In this document: piece by piece, positions 42,775 to 52,174 of the stretch | How positions within the stretch are numbered: position 1 is the first letter of the stretch | Layout: every line of letters begins with the position of its first letter | Assembly: GCF_000518665.1 (NCBI RefSeq) | Contig: NZ_JAEA01000009.1 | Coordinates: 124,001-188,000 of the forward strand | Direction of reading: 5' to 3' | Length of the DNA: 64,000 bases | Source of the DNA: Microvirga flocculans ATCC BAA-817 | GTDB lineage: Bacteria; Pseudomonadota; Alphaproteobacteria; Rhizobiales; Beijerinckiaceae | Made by a program: the position numbers and the translations under genes | The notes under the pieces: generated by a model | The model's input: the letters and a program-made list of their open reading frames with translations, nothing else | What the model was told of the DNA's origin: nothing | The model's database searches: none

Positions 42775-43546
42775 CGTGCATCCGTTCGGGCTGGCTGATC
42801 GTCAGCTCAGCCACGAAATCATAGGCATCGCCCCGGTAATAGGACGAGGTGAACTCGACCACTTCGCCCGTCGCGGTGAACGAGCGGCGTTCGATGTAAA
42901 GGGCCGGGCTCTGAGGCGCAACGCCGAGCAAGGAAGCCTGTTCCTCCGTCAGCAGCACCGCATGCAGCCGCTGAAGAGCCCGCGTGGGCATGAACCCTTT
43001 CTCGTGCAGAACCGCATAGAGCGATTGCCTGACGAGAGAGGGATCGGGCAGGACCCGCGAGGGAACCACGGCGTTCTCGATGGCCATGGGAATGCCGTTC
43101 GCCAGGCGCAGGCGGTTGACGCGGCTCACCAGATCGCCCGGCGAGAGGCCGAGCGCCATCAATTCGTCGGTCGAGGCCGGTCCCCGCGACTGGCTGAGCA
43201 TCACCGCCGAGGATTTCAGGCCGCGGGCGGCCATGTCGTCGGTAAAGCTCGACAGGCGCGAGAGAGGCTGCTCCAGCCGCATGTGCGGCGCGATGAAGGT
43301 GCCCGAGCCCCAGCGCTGGACGAGAACGCCTTTCTGCACCAGGCCCGTGATGGCCTTGCGCACCGTGACGCGCGAAATGCCGAGCTGTTTGGCGAGGTCC
43401 CGTTCCCCCGGAAGGGCGGCATCGGCCTTGAGCGCACCCCGGCGCACCGCCTCCTCGATGGATTGCTGGAGCTGGAGGTAGAGCGGCGTGGGATTGGCTT
43501 CGTCCAGGGGAAGAAGCGCCAGAGCCTCGCTGGATGTCTCGCTCAT
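42761..43546 (-). CDS. GntR/HutC-family repressor of amino-sugar genes
   Basis: The 261-residue regulator has an N-terminal winged helix (PTPLYLQLQQSIEEAVRRG, LPGERDLAKQLGISRVTVRK, LVQRWGSGTFIA) and a UTRA effector domain (LSRVNRLRLANGIPMAIENA, YIERRSFTATGEVVEFTSSYYRGDAYDF). This is the architecture of NagR/DasR/NagQ regulators that respond to GlcNAc-6-phosphate or glucosamine-6-phosphate. The start at 43546 overlaps the upstream kinase stop by 4 bases. It is the likely ligand for the TGG-type sites at 34443, 36714 and 44467. Confidence 0.92.
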   Translation of the reverse strand: MSETSSEALALLPLDEANPTPLYLQLQQSIEEAVRRGALKADAALPGERDLAKQLGISRVTVRKAITGLVQKGVLVQRWGSGTFIAPHMRLEQPLSRLSSFTDDMAARGLKSSAVMLSQSRGPASTDELMALGLSPGDLVSRVNRLRLANGIPMAIENAVVPSRVLPDPSLVRQSLYAVLHEKGFMPTRALQRLHAVLLTEEQASLLGVAPQSPALYIERRSFTATGEVVEFTSSYYRGDAYDFVAELTISQPERMHDDNV

Positions 43547-44424
43547 GACTGTCTCCCTGACAGGGCCGTTCGGGCGAGAAGGATGGCGCCGTCGAGGGCA
43601 TCCGCCATGGGAGACGTGATGGTCCGCTGCACCGGGGGAGGAAGCCAGGGCCTCAAGGGCTCCGCCAGTCCGCCGAACATACACAGGGCCGGGGCGCCGA
43701 GGTCGAGAAGGCGCGTGGCGATGGAACCGAGACCCGCGGCGGCTTCGGTGACGATGGCCATGCCCAGCGGATCGCGCCGCCCGGCATATTCCAGAACGAG
43801 CGGCGCATAGCGCCCGTAATCGCTCGGGCGGGCCTTGCCGACCCAGTCCACCAGGACTTCGAGATCGTTTCCGAACTCGGCCAGAACCGCATCCGAGAGC
43901 GGCGTTCCCGGAGCGCGGCCGTCATGCACCCAGACGCAGCGGCGCAGAAGCTCACGTCCGATCACGGCGCCGCTGCCGTCATCCGAAATCTCGTAACCCC
44001 AGCCGCCCACATAATGGCAGCGGCCGCTCACGCCGCCGTAGCCGCAGGAGCCCGTGCCGACGATGAGAATCGCTCCGTCGCCCCCGTTGAAGGCGCCGAG
44101 CCAGGCGGTGTGCGCATCCGTGTCGATGGCGAAGGATGCGAAGGGATGAGAACGCGCGAGCAGACGGTCGACGGCGCTGGTCTGCCCTGCGCCTGCGGCT
44201 CCCATGCCGGCGTGAATCCTGCCGAGGTCGCGCTCATGAAGTCCGGCCTGTGCGAGCGCCGCGCGGCAGGCGGTGAGAATCGAGCTCCATACCAGATCGG
44301 GGTCGAGCCTGATGTTGGACGGGCCGCCCGTTCCCTCGCCGAGCAGGTTGCCCTGCGCATCGCGCAGCCGGGCCCGGCACTTGGTGCCGCCGCCATCGAT
44401 GCCGAGGAACAGGAGGTCAGTCAT
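43543..44424 (-). CDS. BadF/BadG-type N-acetylglucosamine kinase
   Basis: This 293-residue ASKHA kinase starts MTDLLFLGIDGGGTKCRARL (phosphate 1). It carries GMGAAGAGQ, ILIVGTGSCGYGGVSG (phosphate 2), GWGYEISDDGSGAVIGRELL, and a late LCMFGGLAEPLRPWLPPP. Head position in the nag operon makes GlcNAc phosphorylation to GlcNAc-6-phosphate the natural role. The first ATG compatible with the family start is 44424; the longer open frame reaching 44646 crosses the promoter. It is followed by GntR (4-base overlap), then the SIS protein and NagA. Confidence 0.9.
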   Translation of the reverse strand: MTDLLFLGIDGGGTKCRARLRDAQGNLLGEGTGGPSNIRLDPDLVWSSILTACRAALAQAGLHERDLGRIHAGMGAAGAGQTSAVDRLLARSHPFASFAIDTDAHTAWLGAFNGGDGAILIVGTGSCGYGGVSGRCHYVGGWGYEISDDGSGAVIGRELLRRCVWVHDGRAPGTPLSDAVLAEFGNDLEVLVDWVGKARPSDYGRYAPLVLEYAGRRDPLGMAIVTEAAAGLGSIATRLLDLGAPALCMFGGLAEPLRPWLPPPVQRTITSPMADALDGAILLARTALSGRQS

Positions 44425-44466
44425 AAGGGCCAGGAACCTGGGTGCGATCTGTGAAACGGCACCATG

Positions 44467-44482
44467 CCACTTAATATCCAGT
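44467..44482 (-). promoter_or_regulatory. Candidate GntR operator upstream of the nag operon
   Basis: On the nag strand the site reads ACTGGATATTAAGTGG: TGG triplets 11 bases apart around an AT centre, as at the other two amino-sugar promoters. It lies 43 bases upstream of the kinase ATG. The region 44483-44706 to the thiQ end shows nothing else I can support. Confidence 0.42.
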
Positions 44483-44706
44483 TGGGGAAGAGCTCGGGGC
44501 CGGGAATAGGCCTTCGCTGTGCAGAAAGCCCTGCGCGAGGCAATGCCGCCGGAGAGCGGAGAGAATGAAACGACAACAGGCGAATTCGGGGGGAAAAGGC
44601 GGGAAGGCGACAGCGTCGAGCGGTTTCGATACCAGTATGAGGTCACTTGGGGCCTGCGTCCTTGCAGGATTCCGATGCGCGGGAAAGGCTTGGAAGCGTA
44701 TCGCCG

Positions 44707-45408
44707 TTACGTGTCCGAGACCGCGGCTGCGATCCGCGCAGCCAGGGATCCGCCCAGAATGCGCGAGGGCTCATCCGAGGCGACGACTTTTCCGTCGGCC
44801 ACGAAAACCATCTGATCGGCCACGTCCGCCGCATCCTCCGGCGTGTGGATCGTCATGAGGATGGTCACGGGGCGTTTGCGGCGCATGCTGTCGACGAGCA
44901 GGATCATGTCGCGGCGCAAGCCGGGATCGAGGCTGCTGAAAGGCTCGTCGAGCAGGATGAGAGGGCGGCCCGAGACGAGCGCGCGGGCGAGAGCCACGCG
45001 CTGGCGCTGCCCGCCCGACATCTCGCCAGGCCTGCGCGCGCCGAAGCCCCGGAGGCCGACGGCATCCAGCGTTTCCTCGATCAAGATTGTCTCCTCGTCC
45101 GTCAGGCGCAGCGATGGGCGCAGGCCCAGCCCCACGTTCTGCGTGACGGTGAGATGGGGGAAGAGATTGTGGTCCTGAAAGACGATGGAGACCGGGCGCT
45201 TGGCGGGCTCCAGCGGAAGAAGGTCCTGGCCGTTGAACGTCAAGGTTCCGCTCTCCGGTTTCTCGAAACCGGCGATCATGTGGAGAAGGGTGGTCTTGCC
45301 GCCTCCGGACGGGCCGATGATGGCGCACAGGCGCCCCGCCTGAACCTTCAGCGAGTAATCGGCCACGAAGTCGGGCCAGGTGAGGCGGCAATGGTCAATC
45401 ACCAGCAT
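44707..45408 (-). CDS. thiQ: Thiamine ABC transporter ATP-binding protein
   Basis: This 233-residue ABC ATPase shows Walker A GPSGGGKTTLL, Q-loop VFQDHNLFPHLTV, signature MSGGQRQRVALARAL and Walker B LILLDEPFSSLD. The Ala-Lys-Arg-Pro stretch before the Q-loop (LEPAKRPVSIVFQDHN) is characteristic of ThiQ. Start ATG 45408 (MLVIDHCRLTW) overlaps the ThiP end by 14 bases. Third gene of the thiBPQ operon under TPP riboswitch control; it energises import of thiamine and its phosphates. Confidence 0.93.
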   Translation of the reverse strand: MLVIDHCRLTWPDFVADYSLKVQAGRLCAIIGPSGGGKTTLLHMIAGFEKPESGTLTFNGQDLLPLEPAKRPVSIVFQDHNLFPHLTVTQNVGLGLRPSLRLTDEETILIEETLDAVGLRGFGARRPGEMSGGQRQRVALARALVSGRPLILLDEPFSSLDPGLRRDMILLVDSMRRKRPVTILMTIHTPEDAADVADQMVFVADGKVVASDEPSRILGGSLAARIAAAVSDT

Positions 45409-46972
45409 GGGACAAGCGACCTGAAACGCGAGCGAGGAGAAACGCGACGAGGAGAATGACGAGGCCGACGGCGGATGCCTCGTCGAGCCGGTAGGCTCCG
45501 AGGCGCTCATAGAGCAGATAGGGCAAGGTCACCAGTTCCGTGCCGCCGAAGAGAGCGATGATGCCGAAATCGCCGAAGGACAGGGCCATCGCCAAAGCGA
45601 AGCCTGCCGCGAGCGGCCGCTTGAGCGCGGGCCAGTCCATGATGGCGAGCTTCGCCAAGCCCGTGAGGCCGAGAGAGGCCGCGACACGGCCGTAACGTTC
45701 CTCCGTCGTGAGGAGGTGAGGCGCAATATAGCGATAGGCGAAGGGCACCGCCGCGAGCCCGTTGATGAGCGGCAGCAGCACGAATCCGGCTGTCGCCGGA
45801 TCGCCGAATCGCTGGATCAGCAGGAAGAGACCGGCCGTCAGCGCAAAGGGCGGCACGGCCAGAAGCGTATCCGGCAGGAAATCGTAGAAGGCGGCAATGC
45901 GCGGCGAGCGCAGCACCAGCCGCTGCCGCCGCGCGGCGGAGGCGAGGGCAAGCGCGAGAAGGCAGGCCACCGTTGCGGCGGCCAGCGCGATGCCGATGCT
46001 CGTCGCAAAGGCCCGAAGGAGATCCCTATCGAGAATGCCGATCATGCTGCGCAGGCCCATCAGCACGCTCAAGGCGAGCGGCGCGATGAAGAGCGTTCCG
46101 GCACCGAGAATGACGGCGTCGAAAACCTTGAGGGTGCGGTCCTTCGCGTCGGGCCTGCGGATGAGGCTGCGGATCGTGTGGCCGGCCGGCGGCCGCGCGA
46201 AAGCCCAGTGCAGGAGCACCGTCATCGACAGGCAGATCGCGAGCTGGATCAGGGCGAGCCAGGCGACGCGGCCGAAATCGAGATCGATTTTGAGTGCCTC
46301 GTAGATCGCCACTTCGAGTGTAGAGCGGCTCGGCCCGCCGCCGAGCGCCAGCACGATGGCGAAGCTCTTGAAGCACATGAGAAAGACGAGACCCGCGATT
46401 CCGGCGAGTTCCGCGCGCAGCACCGGCCAGTCGAGATGACGGAAGACCTGGGCCGGCGTGAAGCCGAAGGCCATGGCGAGACGCCAGTGCTCGGCGGGAA
46501 TCCGGGTCAGGCCGTCGAGCGTGATCCGCGCCACGAAGGGCGCGTTGAGAAAGACATGGGCGATGAGAATGCCCGGATAGCCGAAAACGCTGAAGCTCTC
46601 CCGCCATCCGAGGAAGGCGAGCAGCTCGGCGAGCCAGCCGCTCCGGCCGTAGACGGCGAAGACCGCGAAGACGGCCACGATGGTCGGCATCACCATCGTC
46701 GTGCTCAGAAGGGCCAGAACGATCTCCCGGCCCATGAAGCTGCGGCGCGCGAGGGCGAGGGCGAGGGCGACGCCCAGCGCGAGCGACAGAAGCGTCGAGA
46801 GCGCGGCCTGCGCAATGGAGAAAGCCAGCACGCGGCCGAGATAGGGGCTGATGGAGAAGAGCGAGGGCGCTCCTCCATCGAACGTGAGAAGAGCGATGAA
46901 GCCGCCCGCAACCAGAGCCAGGATGGCGAAGGCCACGAGGCTTCCGGGATGGGGCAGCTTCAATGTCGTCAT
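45395..46972 (-). CDS. thiP: Thiamine/thiamine-pyrophosphate ABC transporter permease
   Basis: A 525-residue double-length permease with about 12 helices, formed by two fused binding-protein-dependent permease domains. The EAA-type loops are visible at RIPAEHWRLAMAFGFTPAQVF and, in the second half, at ERYGRVAASLGLTGLAKLAI. The fused form is typical of ThiP. It lies 6 bases after thiB and overlaps thiQ by 14 bases. Confidence 0.94.
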   Translation of the reverse strand: MTTLKLPHPGSLVAFAILALVAGGFIALLTFDGGAPSLFSISPYLGRVLAFSIAQAALSTLLSLALGVALALALARRSFMGREIVLALLSTTMVMPTIVAVFAVFAVYGRSGWLAELLAFLGWRESFSVFGYPGILIAHVFLNAPFVARITLDGLTRIPAEHWRLAMAFGFTPAQVFRHLDWPVLRAELAGIAGLVFLMCFKSFAIVLALGGGPSRSTLEVAIYEALKIDLDFGRVAWLALIQLAICLSMTVLLHWAFARPPAGHTIRSLIRRPDAKDRTLKVFDAVILGAGTLFIAPLALSVLMGLRSMIGILDRDLLRAFATSIGIALAAATVACLLALALASAARRQRLVLRSPRIAAFYDFLPDTLLAVPPFALTAGLFLLIQRFGDPATAGFVLLPLINGLAAVPFAYRYIAPHLLTTEERYGRVAASLGLTGLAKLAIMDWPALKRPLAAGFALAMALSFGDFGIIALFGGTELVTLPYLLYERLGAYRLDEASAVGLVILLVAFLLARVSGRLSHAGD

Positions 46973-46978
46973 GAGCGA

Positions 46979-47983
46979 TCAGCGCGCCGTGGCGTTGAGC
47001 CAGGTATCGGTGAAGGCGCGCCGGTTCCGCTGAACCTCTTCAGGGCTGAAGAGGAGCGCCGTCCCCGGCTGGATCATGTCCTTGAAGATCGCGGGCGGGC
47101 CTGACGGCGGGTTCTTCGCGGGATACATCCAGTTGGTTTCGGGAATCGCCGTCTGGAAGGCGTCGCTGAGAATGAAGGCCATGAACTTCTTCGCGAGTTC
47201 GGGCTGCTTCGTCGTGCGGGTCATGCCCGCAAGCTCGACGTGAAGGTAATGCCCTTCCGTGAAAGCGGCGGCCTTGTAGTTGTCCTTCTTCTCCGCGACG
47301 ATGTGATAGGCGGGAGACGTAGTGTACGACATCACCATGTCGGCTTCGCCCTTCAGGAAGAGGCCATAGGCTTCCGACCAGCCTTTGGTGAAGGTGACGA
47401 TGCGGGGCTTGAGCTTGCTCCACGCCTCGCCCGCCTTGTCGCCATAGACCTTCTGCATCCAGAGCATGAGCCCGAGGCCCGGCGCGCTGGTGCGGGGATC
47501 CTGCAGAACGACCTTCGGGCCGTTGGGGTTGTCGACGAGTTCCTTCAGGCTCTTCGGTGGCTGCGGGAGCTTGTTGGAATCGTAGACGAATGCGTAATAG
47601 CCCCAGTCGAAGGGAATGAAGGTGTCGTCCTTCCAGGCGATGGGAAGCGAGAGATCCTTCACTTCAACGCCGTGCGGTGCGAAGAGGTTGAGGGCTCTCG
47701 CCTCCGCGACGAGGTTCATGTCGAGGCCGACGACCGCATCGGCCTTGGTGTTCTCGCCTTCCAGGCGCAGGCGGCCGAGCATGCTGCCAGCATCTTCCGC
47801 GGAAACCCAGTTGAGCTCGCAGCCGCAGACGGCCTCGAAACGTTCCTTCACCGGTTTGCCGGGGCCGTATTTCCCGGAGAACGAACTATAGGTGTAGACG
47901 GTCAGGGTCGGCTTCGTCTGGGCCTGGGCGAAGCCGCTGGCGAGCCCGAGCGAAACGAGGGTGAGAAGCAATCGGCGTAGCAT
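46979..47983 (-). CDS. thiB: Thiamine-binding periplasmic protein
   Basis: A 334-residue substrate-binding protein with a signal peptide (MLRRLLLTLVSLGLASGFAQ, cleavage after AQA). The mature start TLTVYTYSSFSGKYGPGKPV and the later DWGYYAFVYDSNKLPQPPKS, LQDPRTSAPGLGLMLWMQ and KGWSEAYGLFLKGEADMVM are typical of ThiB. The frame is open further upstream to 48043, but the signal peptide fixes the start at 47983. First gene of the operon, downstream of the TPP riboswitch. Confidence 0.95.
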   Translation of the reverse strand: MLRRLLLTLVSLGLASGFAQAQTKPTLTVYTYSSFSGKYGPGKPVKERFEAVCGCELNWVSAEDAGSMLGRLRLEGENTKADAVVGLDMNLVAEARALNLFAPHGVEVKDLSLPIAWKDDTFIPFDWGYYAFVYDSNKLPQPPKSLKELVDNPNGPKVVLQDPRTSAPGLGLMLWMQKVYGDKAGEAWSKLKPRIVTFTKGWSEAYGLFLKGEADMVMSYTTSPAYHIVAEKKDNYKAAAFTEGHYLHVELAGMTRTTKQPELAKKFMAFILSDAFQTAIPETNWMYPAKNPPSGPPAIFKDMIQPGTALLFSPEEVQRNRRAFTDTWLNATAR

Positions 47984-48069
47984 CTTAAGGGCGCTCCCAT
48001 GCATGAGGCAGGCCGGGTGGGCGGCGCAGATTGCACGGGGCACAGCTTGTCTGGCGATGTCGCATGCTC

Positions 48070-48155
48070 ATTCCCTCCGCCGGCATGACCCGGATCAGGT
48101 TCGACGGGTCGGCGGCCTGACCGCCTCTCAGCCTCGGTTGAGGCCCCCCGTGAGA
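48070..48155 (-). promoter_or_regulatory. TPP (THI-box) riboswitch
   Basis: On the minus strand the element runs CGGGGGGCC, then GGCTGAGAGG, then CGAACCTGATCCGGGT, and ends ATGCCGGCGGAGGGA. These are the conserved P2/J2-3 (CUGAGAG) and P4/P5 (GAACCUGAUC, GCGGAGGGA) blocks of the thiamine pyrophosphate aptamer. It ends 87 bases before the thiB ATG, so TPP would reduce thiBPQ expression, probably at translation or early termination. Confidence 0.97.
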
Positions 48156-48238
48156 CGCCTTGCTTCTAGAACAGTTCAGGGGCGGCTACAAGCCACCCCT
48201 GTCACGATCCCTTCCGGGCCGGATGGCCGGCACAGCCT

Positions 48239-50587
48239 TCAGCGGCCGCCGCCCTTGTCCTTTCCCGAGCCGTTCGCCAGCGCGGCGCGGCGCAGGGCAT
48301 CGGCGAGCGCGCCGCCCGAAGAGGACGAAGAGGCCGGTTTCCTGTCCGCTTGGGCCCGGTGCTTCTGGAACGCCGCCCGGTTGTCGTCCTGCCGGCCGGA
48401 GGGGCGCTTTTCCGCCGGGTCGCTCATGCGCATGGTGAGCGAGATGCGCTTGCGGGGAATATCGACCTCGAGCACCTTCACCTTCACGATGTCGCCCGGC
48501 TTCACCACGCTGCGCGGATCCTTCACGAAGGTGTCGGCGAGCGCGGAGATATGCACGAGCCCGTCCTGGTGCACGCCGATATCCACGAAGGCCCCGAAAG
48601 CCGCCACATTGGTGACGACGCCCTCCAGCATCATGCCAGGCTTCAGGTCGCCGATCTTCTCCACGCCGTCCATGAAGGTGGCGGTCTTGAACTCGGGGCG
48701 CGGGTCGCGGCCGGGCTTCTCAAGTTCGCTCAGGATGTCCTTGACGGTCGGAATGCCGAACTTCTCGTCCGTGAAGCTCTTGGGGTCGAGCTTCTTCAGC
48801 ACGCCGCCATTGCCGATCAGCACCTTGATGTCGCTCTTCGTGGCTTCGAGAATGCGGCGCACGACCGGATAGGCCTCCGGGTGCACGCCCGATGCGTCGA
48901 GCGGATCGTCCCCGTTCGGGATGCGCAGGAAGCCCGCCGCCTGTTCGAAGGTCTTCGGTCCGAGACCGGAGACGGCGGTGAGCGCCTTGCGTGTCCGGAA
49001 CGGGCCGTTGGCATTGCGATGGGCGACGATGTTCTGCGCCACCCACTCGCCGAGGCCCGAGACACGCGCCAGCAGCGGAGCGGAGGCCGTGTTGAGATCG
49101 ACGCCGACCGCGTTCACGCAATCCTCCACCACCGCGTCGAGGGAGCGGGAAAGCTTGTACTCCGCGAGATCGTGCTGGTACTGCCCGACGCCGATGGATT
49201 TCGGGTCGATCTTCACGAGTTCCGCCAGCGGGTCCTGCAGGCGGCGTGCGATGGAGACCGCCCCGCGCAGCGAGACGTCGAGGTCCGGCAGCTCCTGGCT
49301 CGCATAGGCCGAAGCGGAATAGACGGAAGCGCCCGCTTCCGAGACCATGATCTTGGTGAGCTTCAGGTCCGGGTGCTTCGAGACCAGCTCGCCCGCGAGC
49401 TTGTCGGTCTCGCGGGAGGCCGTGCCGTTGCCGATGGCGATGAGCTCGACTTTGTGGACGCGGCAGAGTCGCGCGAGCGTCGCGATGGATTCATCCCACT
49501 GGCGCTTCGGCTCGTGTGGATAGATGGTGTCCGTTGCAACGACCTTGCCGGTGGCGTCCACCACCGCCACCTTCACGCCGGTGCGGTAACCCGGATCGAG
49601 GCCGAGCGTCGGGCGCGTTCCCGCGGGAGCCGCCAGCAGCAGGTCGCGCAGGTTTCCGGCGAAGACCTTCACGGCCTCGTCCTCGGCGAGCTGCCAGAGT
49701 TTCATCTTCATGTCGAGTTCGATGGAGAAGCGCAACTTCGTCCGCCAGGCCCAGCGCACGGTCTCGAGAAGCCATTTGTCGGCCGCGCGGCCCCGATCGG
49801 CGATATGGAAGGCCAGCGCGATGCGGCCTTCGTAGCGACTGGCATAACCGGGCTCGGCGCTCTCCTTGTCCTCCTCCATGCGCAGATCGAGAATTTCCTC
49901 CTTCTCGCCGCGGAAGAGCGCGAGGATGCGATGGGAGGGGAGCTTCGGCAGCGGTTCGGCGAAGTCGAAATAGTCAGAGAATTTCGCGCCGTCATTCTGC
50001 TTGCCGTCACGTACCTTCGAAGTCAGGCTGCCGCGCTCCCAATAGATTTCGCGCAAGGCGCCGAGAAGTTCCGCATTCTCCGCGAAGCGCTCGACGAGAA
50101 TCGAGCGGGCGCCTTCCAGCGCAGCCTCCGGCGTCGCCACTTCCTTCTCCGGATTCACGAAAGCGGCGGCGGCCTCCTTCGGCTCGCGGGTGGGTTCGCC
50201 CAGAAGCAGGTCCGCCAGCGGCTCGAGGCCCGCTTCCTTGGCGATCTGCGCCTTGGTGCGGCGCTTGGGCTTGTAGGGCAGGTAGAGGTCTTCGAGCCGC
50301 GCCTTGGTGTCGGCGGTGTTGATCTGCAGCGCCAGTTCGTCCGTGAGCTTGCCCTGCTCGCGGATGCTGTCGAGAATCGTCTTGCGCCGGTCCTCCAGCT
50401 CGCGCAGGTAGCGCAGGCGCTCCTCGAGGGTGCGCAGCTGGGCATCGTCGAGGGTTCCGGTGACTTCCTTGCGGTAGCGCGCGATGAAGGGAACGGTCGC
50501 GCCGCCGTCGAGCAATTCGACGGCTGCCTTGACCTGCCATTCCTGAACATTCAGTTCGTTCGCAATGCGCTGACCGATGGATAGCAT
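48239..50587 (-). CDS. tex: Tex-family transcription accessory/RNA-binding protein
   Basis: This 782-residue protein has the Tex N-terminal helical domain ([40 protein letters not shown]), a YqgF-like RNase H fold ([19 protein letters not shown]), helix-hairpin-helix segments ([20 protein letters not shown]) and a C-terminal S1 RNA-binding domain ([20 protein letters not shown]). The last 80 residues are basic and low-complexity. The start at 50587 (MLSIGQRI) fits the family; the open frame continues to 50896 without homology. Tex affects transcription and pathogen fitness in several proteobacteria. Confidence 0.95.
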   Translation of the reverse strand: MLSIGQRIANELNVQEWQVKAAVELLDGGATVPFIARYRKEVTGTLDDAQLRTLEERLRYLRELEDRRKTILDSIREQGKLTDELALQINTADTKARLEDLYLPYKPKRRTKAQIAKEAGLEPLADLLLGEPTREPKEAAAAFVNPEKEVATPEAALEGARSILVERFAENAELLGALREIYWERGSLTSKVRDGKQNDGAKFSDYFDFAEPLPKLPSHRILALFRGEKEEILDLRMEEDKESAEPGYASRYEGRIALAFHIADRGRAADKWLLETVRWAWRTKLRFSIELDMKMKLWQLAEDEAVKVFAGNLRDLLLAAPAGTRPTLGLDPGYRTGVKVAVVDATGKVVATDTIYPHEPKRQWDESIATLARLCRVHKVELIAIGNGTASRETDKLAGELVSKHPDLKLTKIMVSEAGASVYSASAYASQELPDLDVSLRGAVSIARRLQDPLAELVKIDPKSIGVGQYQHDLAEYKLSRSLDAVVEDCVNAVGVDLNTASAPLLARVSGLGEWVAQNIVAHRNANGPFRTRKALTAVSGLGPKTFEQAAGFLRIPNGDDPLDASGVHPEAYPVVRRILEATKSDIKVLIGNGGVLKKLDPKSFTDEKFGIPTVKDILSELEKPGRDPRPEFKTATFMDGVEKIGDLKPGMMLEGVVTNVAAFGAFVDIGVHQDGLVHISALADTFVKDPRSVVKPGDIVKVKVLEVDIPRKRISLTMRMSDPAEKRPSGRQDDNRAAFQKHRAQADRKPASSSSSGGALADALRRAALANGSGKDKGGGR

Positions 50588-50771
50588 GAAAATCTCCGGA
50601 AAAAGCCAATGCGCGGCTTCTACGGCGCGCAAAGCCCCCAGGTCAACGACCCGTCCACACCGCCGGGGTCGCAGTGCCGGTGCGGAAGGATCTTTTTCGC
50701 CGGAGGGTCTTGGCGCGGGAAGCCTTGGCGTATAGACCGTCCGGCCCTTCCCGCCCGTTCCCGAGGTCTCC

Positions 50772-52082
50772 ATGCCCCCATCCCACGATTTTTCCATCGG
50801 CATCGATTTCGGGACCAGCAACACGGTCGTCGCCATTGCGGGCCCGGACGGGCATGTGGAAGCCCTGACCTTCGAGCATGGGGGTGAGCGCCTCAAGGTC
50901 TATGTGACCGCGCTCTGCTTCTGGGACGAGCGTCACGGCAACGGCTTGCGCACCGAGGTCGAGGGCGGTCCCTGGGCCATCGAGCAGTTCCTGGAAGGGC
51001 TCCATGCCCACCGGTTCATCCAGTCCTTCAAGACCTTCGCGGCGAGCCCGACCTTCAAGGAAACGCGCATTTTCCGGGAGCGCTACGGCTTCGAGGATCT
51101 TCTGAGCGCCTTTCTGCGCACCCTTGCACGCCATGGCGGTTCCCGCCTGGATTGGGGCGCCCGCAACGTGATCATCGGCCGGCCGGTCCAGTTCGCCGGC
51201 TACAACCCGGACGACGCGCTCGCCATGCAGCGCTACCGGGCGGCCTTCGGACGGCTCGGGGCGGAGCAGGCCCGCTACGTCTATGAGCCGGTAGGCGCGG
51301 CGTTCTTCTATGCGAAGCAGCTCGATCACGACGCCACCGTGCTCGTGGCGGATTTCGGCGGCGGCACCAGCGACTTCTCGGTCATGCGCTTCTCGAAGAC
51401 CGGAGGCGTGCTGCGGGCCGAGCCCCTGGGGCATGCGGGCATCGGCCTGGCCGGGGACGCCTTCGACTACCGCATGGTCGACCGGGTCGTGTCGCCCCGC
51501 CTCGGCAAGGGCGGGCTCTACCGCTCGATGGGAAAGATCCTCTCGATCCCGAATCACTACTACGCCAACTTCGCCCGCTGGAACCAGCTGGCGATGATGA
51601 AGGGCAGCGGGGACCTGAAGGAGCTGCGGGAGCTGGCCCGCGCCGCTCTCGAACCCGAGCCGCTCGAACGCTTCATCGACATCATCGAATACGACCTGGG
51701 CTTTGCCCTCTACCGCGCCGTGTCCTCGGCGAAGGTGGCGCTATCGAGCCAGGAGGAGACGGATTTCCGCTTCCAGGGCGAGGGCGTGGACATTCAGGCG
51801 CGGATCACCCGCGCCGATTTCGAGAGCTGGATCGCAGAGGATGTGGAGAAGATCGCGGGCACGGTGGACGAGGCGCTCTCCAAGGCCGGCGTGAGGCCGG
51901 AGCAGATCGAGCGCGTCTTCCTCACCGGCGGCACGTCCTTCGTGCCCGCGATCCGCCGCCTGTTCGTGGAGCGATTCGGCGAGAGCCGCCTGATGTCCGC
52001 CGACCAGTTCGAATCGATCGCCTACGGGCTGGCCCTCATCGGCCAGACGGAGGAACCGGGCCGCTGGGCGGTCGCAGGCTGA
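50772..52082 (+). CDS. Hsp70-family protein, YegD-like
   Basis: A 436-residue ASKHA ATPase with [20 protein letters not shown] (phosphate 1), [18 protein letters not shown] (phosphate 2) and [20 protein letters not shown] (adenosine motif). The DnaK substrate-binding domain is absent, and length fits YegD, a chaperone-like protein of unclear client. It lies 92 bases upstream of ppc on the same strand. No J-domain or GrpE partner lies nearby. Confidence 0.92.
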   Translation: MPPSHDFSIGIDFGTSNTVVAIAGPDGHVEALTFEHGGERLKVYVTALCFWDERHGNGLRTEVEGGPWAIEQFLEGLHAHRFIQSFKTFAASPTFKETRIFRERYGFEDLLSAFLRTLARHGGSRLDWGARNVIIGRPVQFAGYNPDDALAMQRYRAAFGRLGAEQARYVYEPVGAAFFYAKQLDHDATVLVADFGGGTSDFSVMRFSKTGGVLRAEPLGHAGIGLAGDAFDYRMVDRVVSPRLGKGGLYRSMGKILSIPNHYYANFARWNQLAMMKGSGDLKELRELARAALEPEPLERFIDIIEYDLGFALYRAVSSAKVALSSQEETDFRFQGEGVDIQARITRADFESWIAEDVEKIAGTVDEALSKAGVRPEQIERVFLTGGTSFVPAIRRLFVERFGESRLMSADQFESIAYGLALIGQTEEPGRWAVAG

Positions 52083-52174
52083 AGGCGGTGCTTGACCGTT
52101 GATTGCGCTTGCGGGCGGGACGGAAAGGGTTTTACCTCGCAGTGCAACAAAAGCACCCGAGGCGGAAACCTCCC

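Noticed and set aside
44565-44858. 97-codon plus-strand ORF with a fair ribosome-binding site before thiQ
   Set aside because: Most of it overlaps the thiQ coding strand, and the C-terminal half is an Arg/Pro-rich shadow translation.
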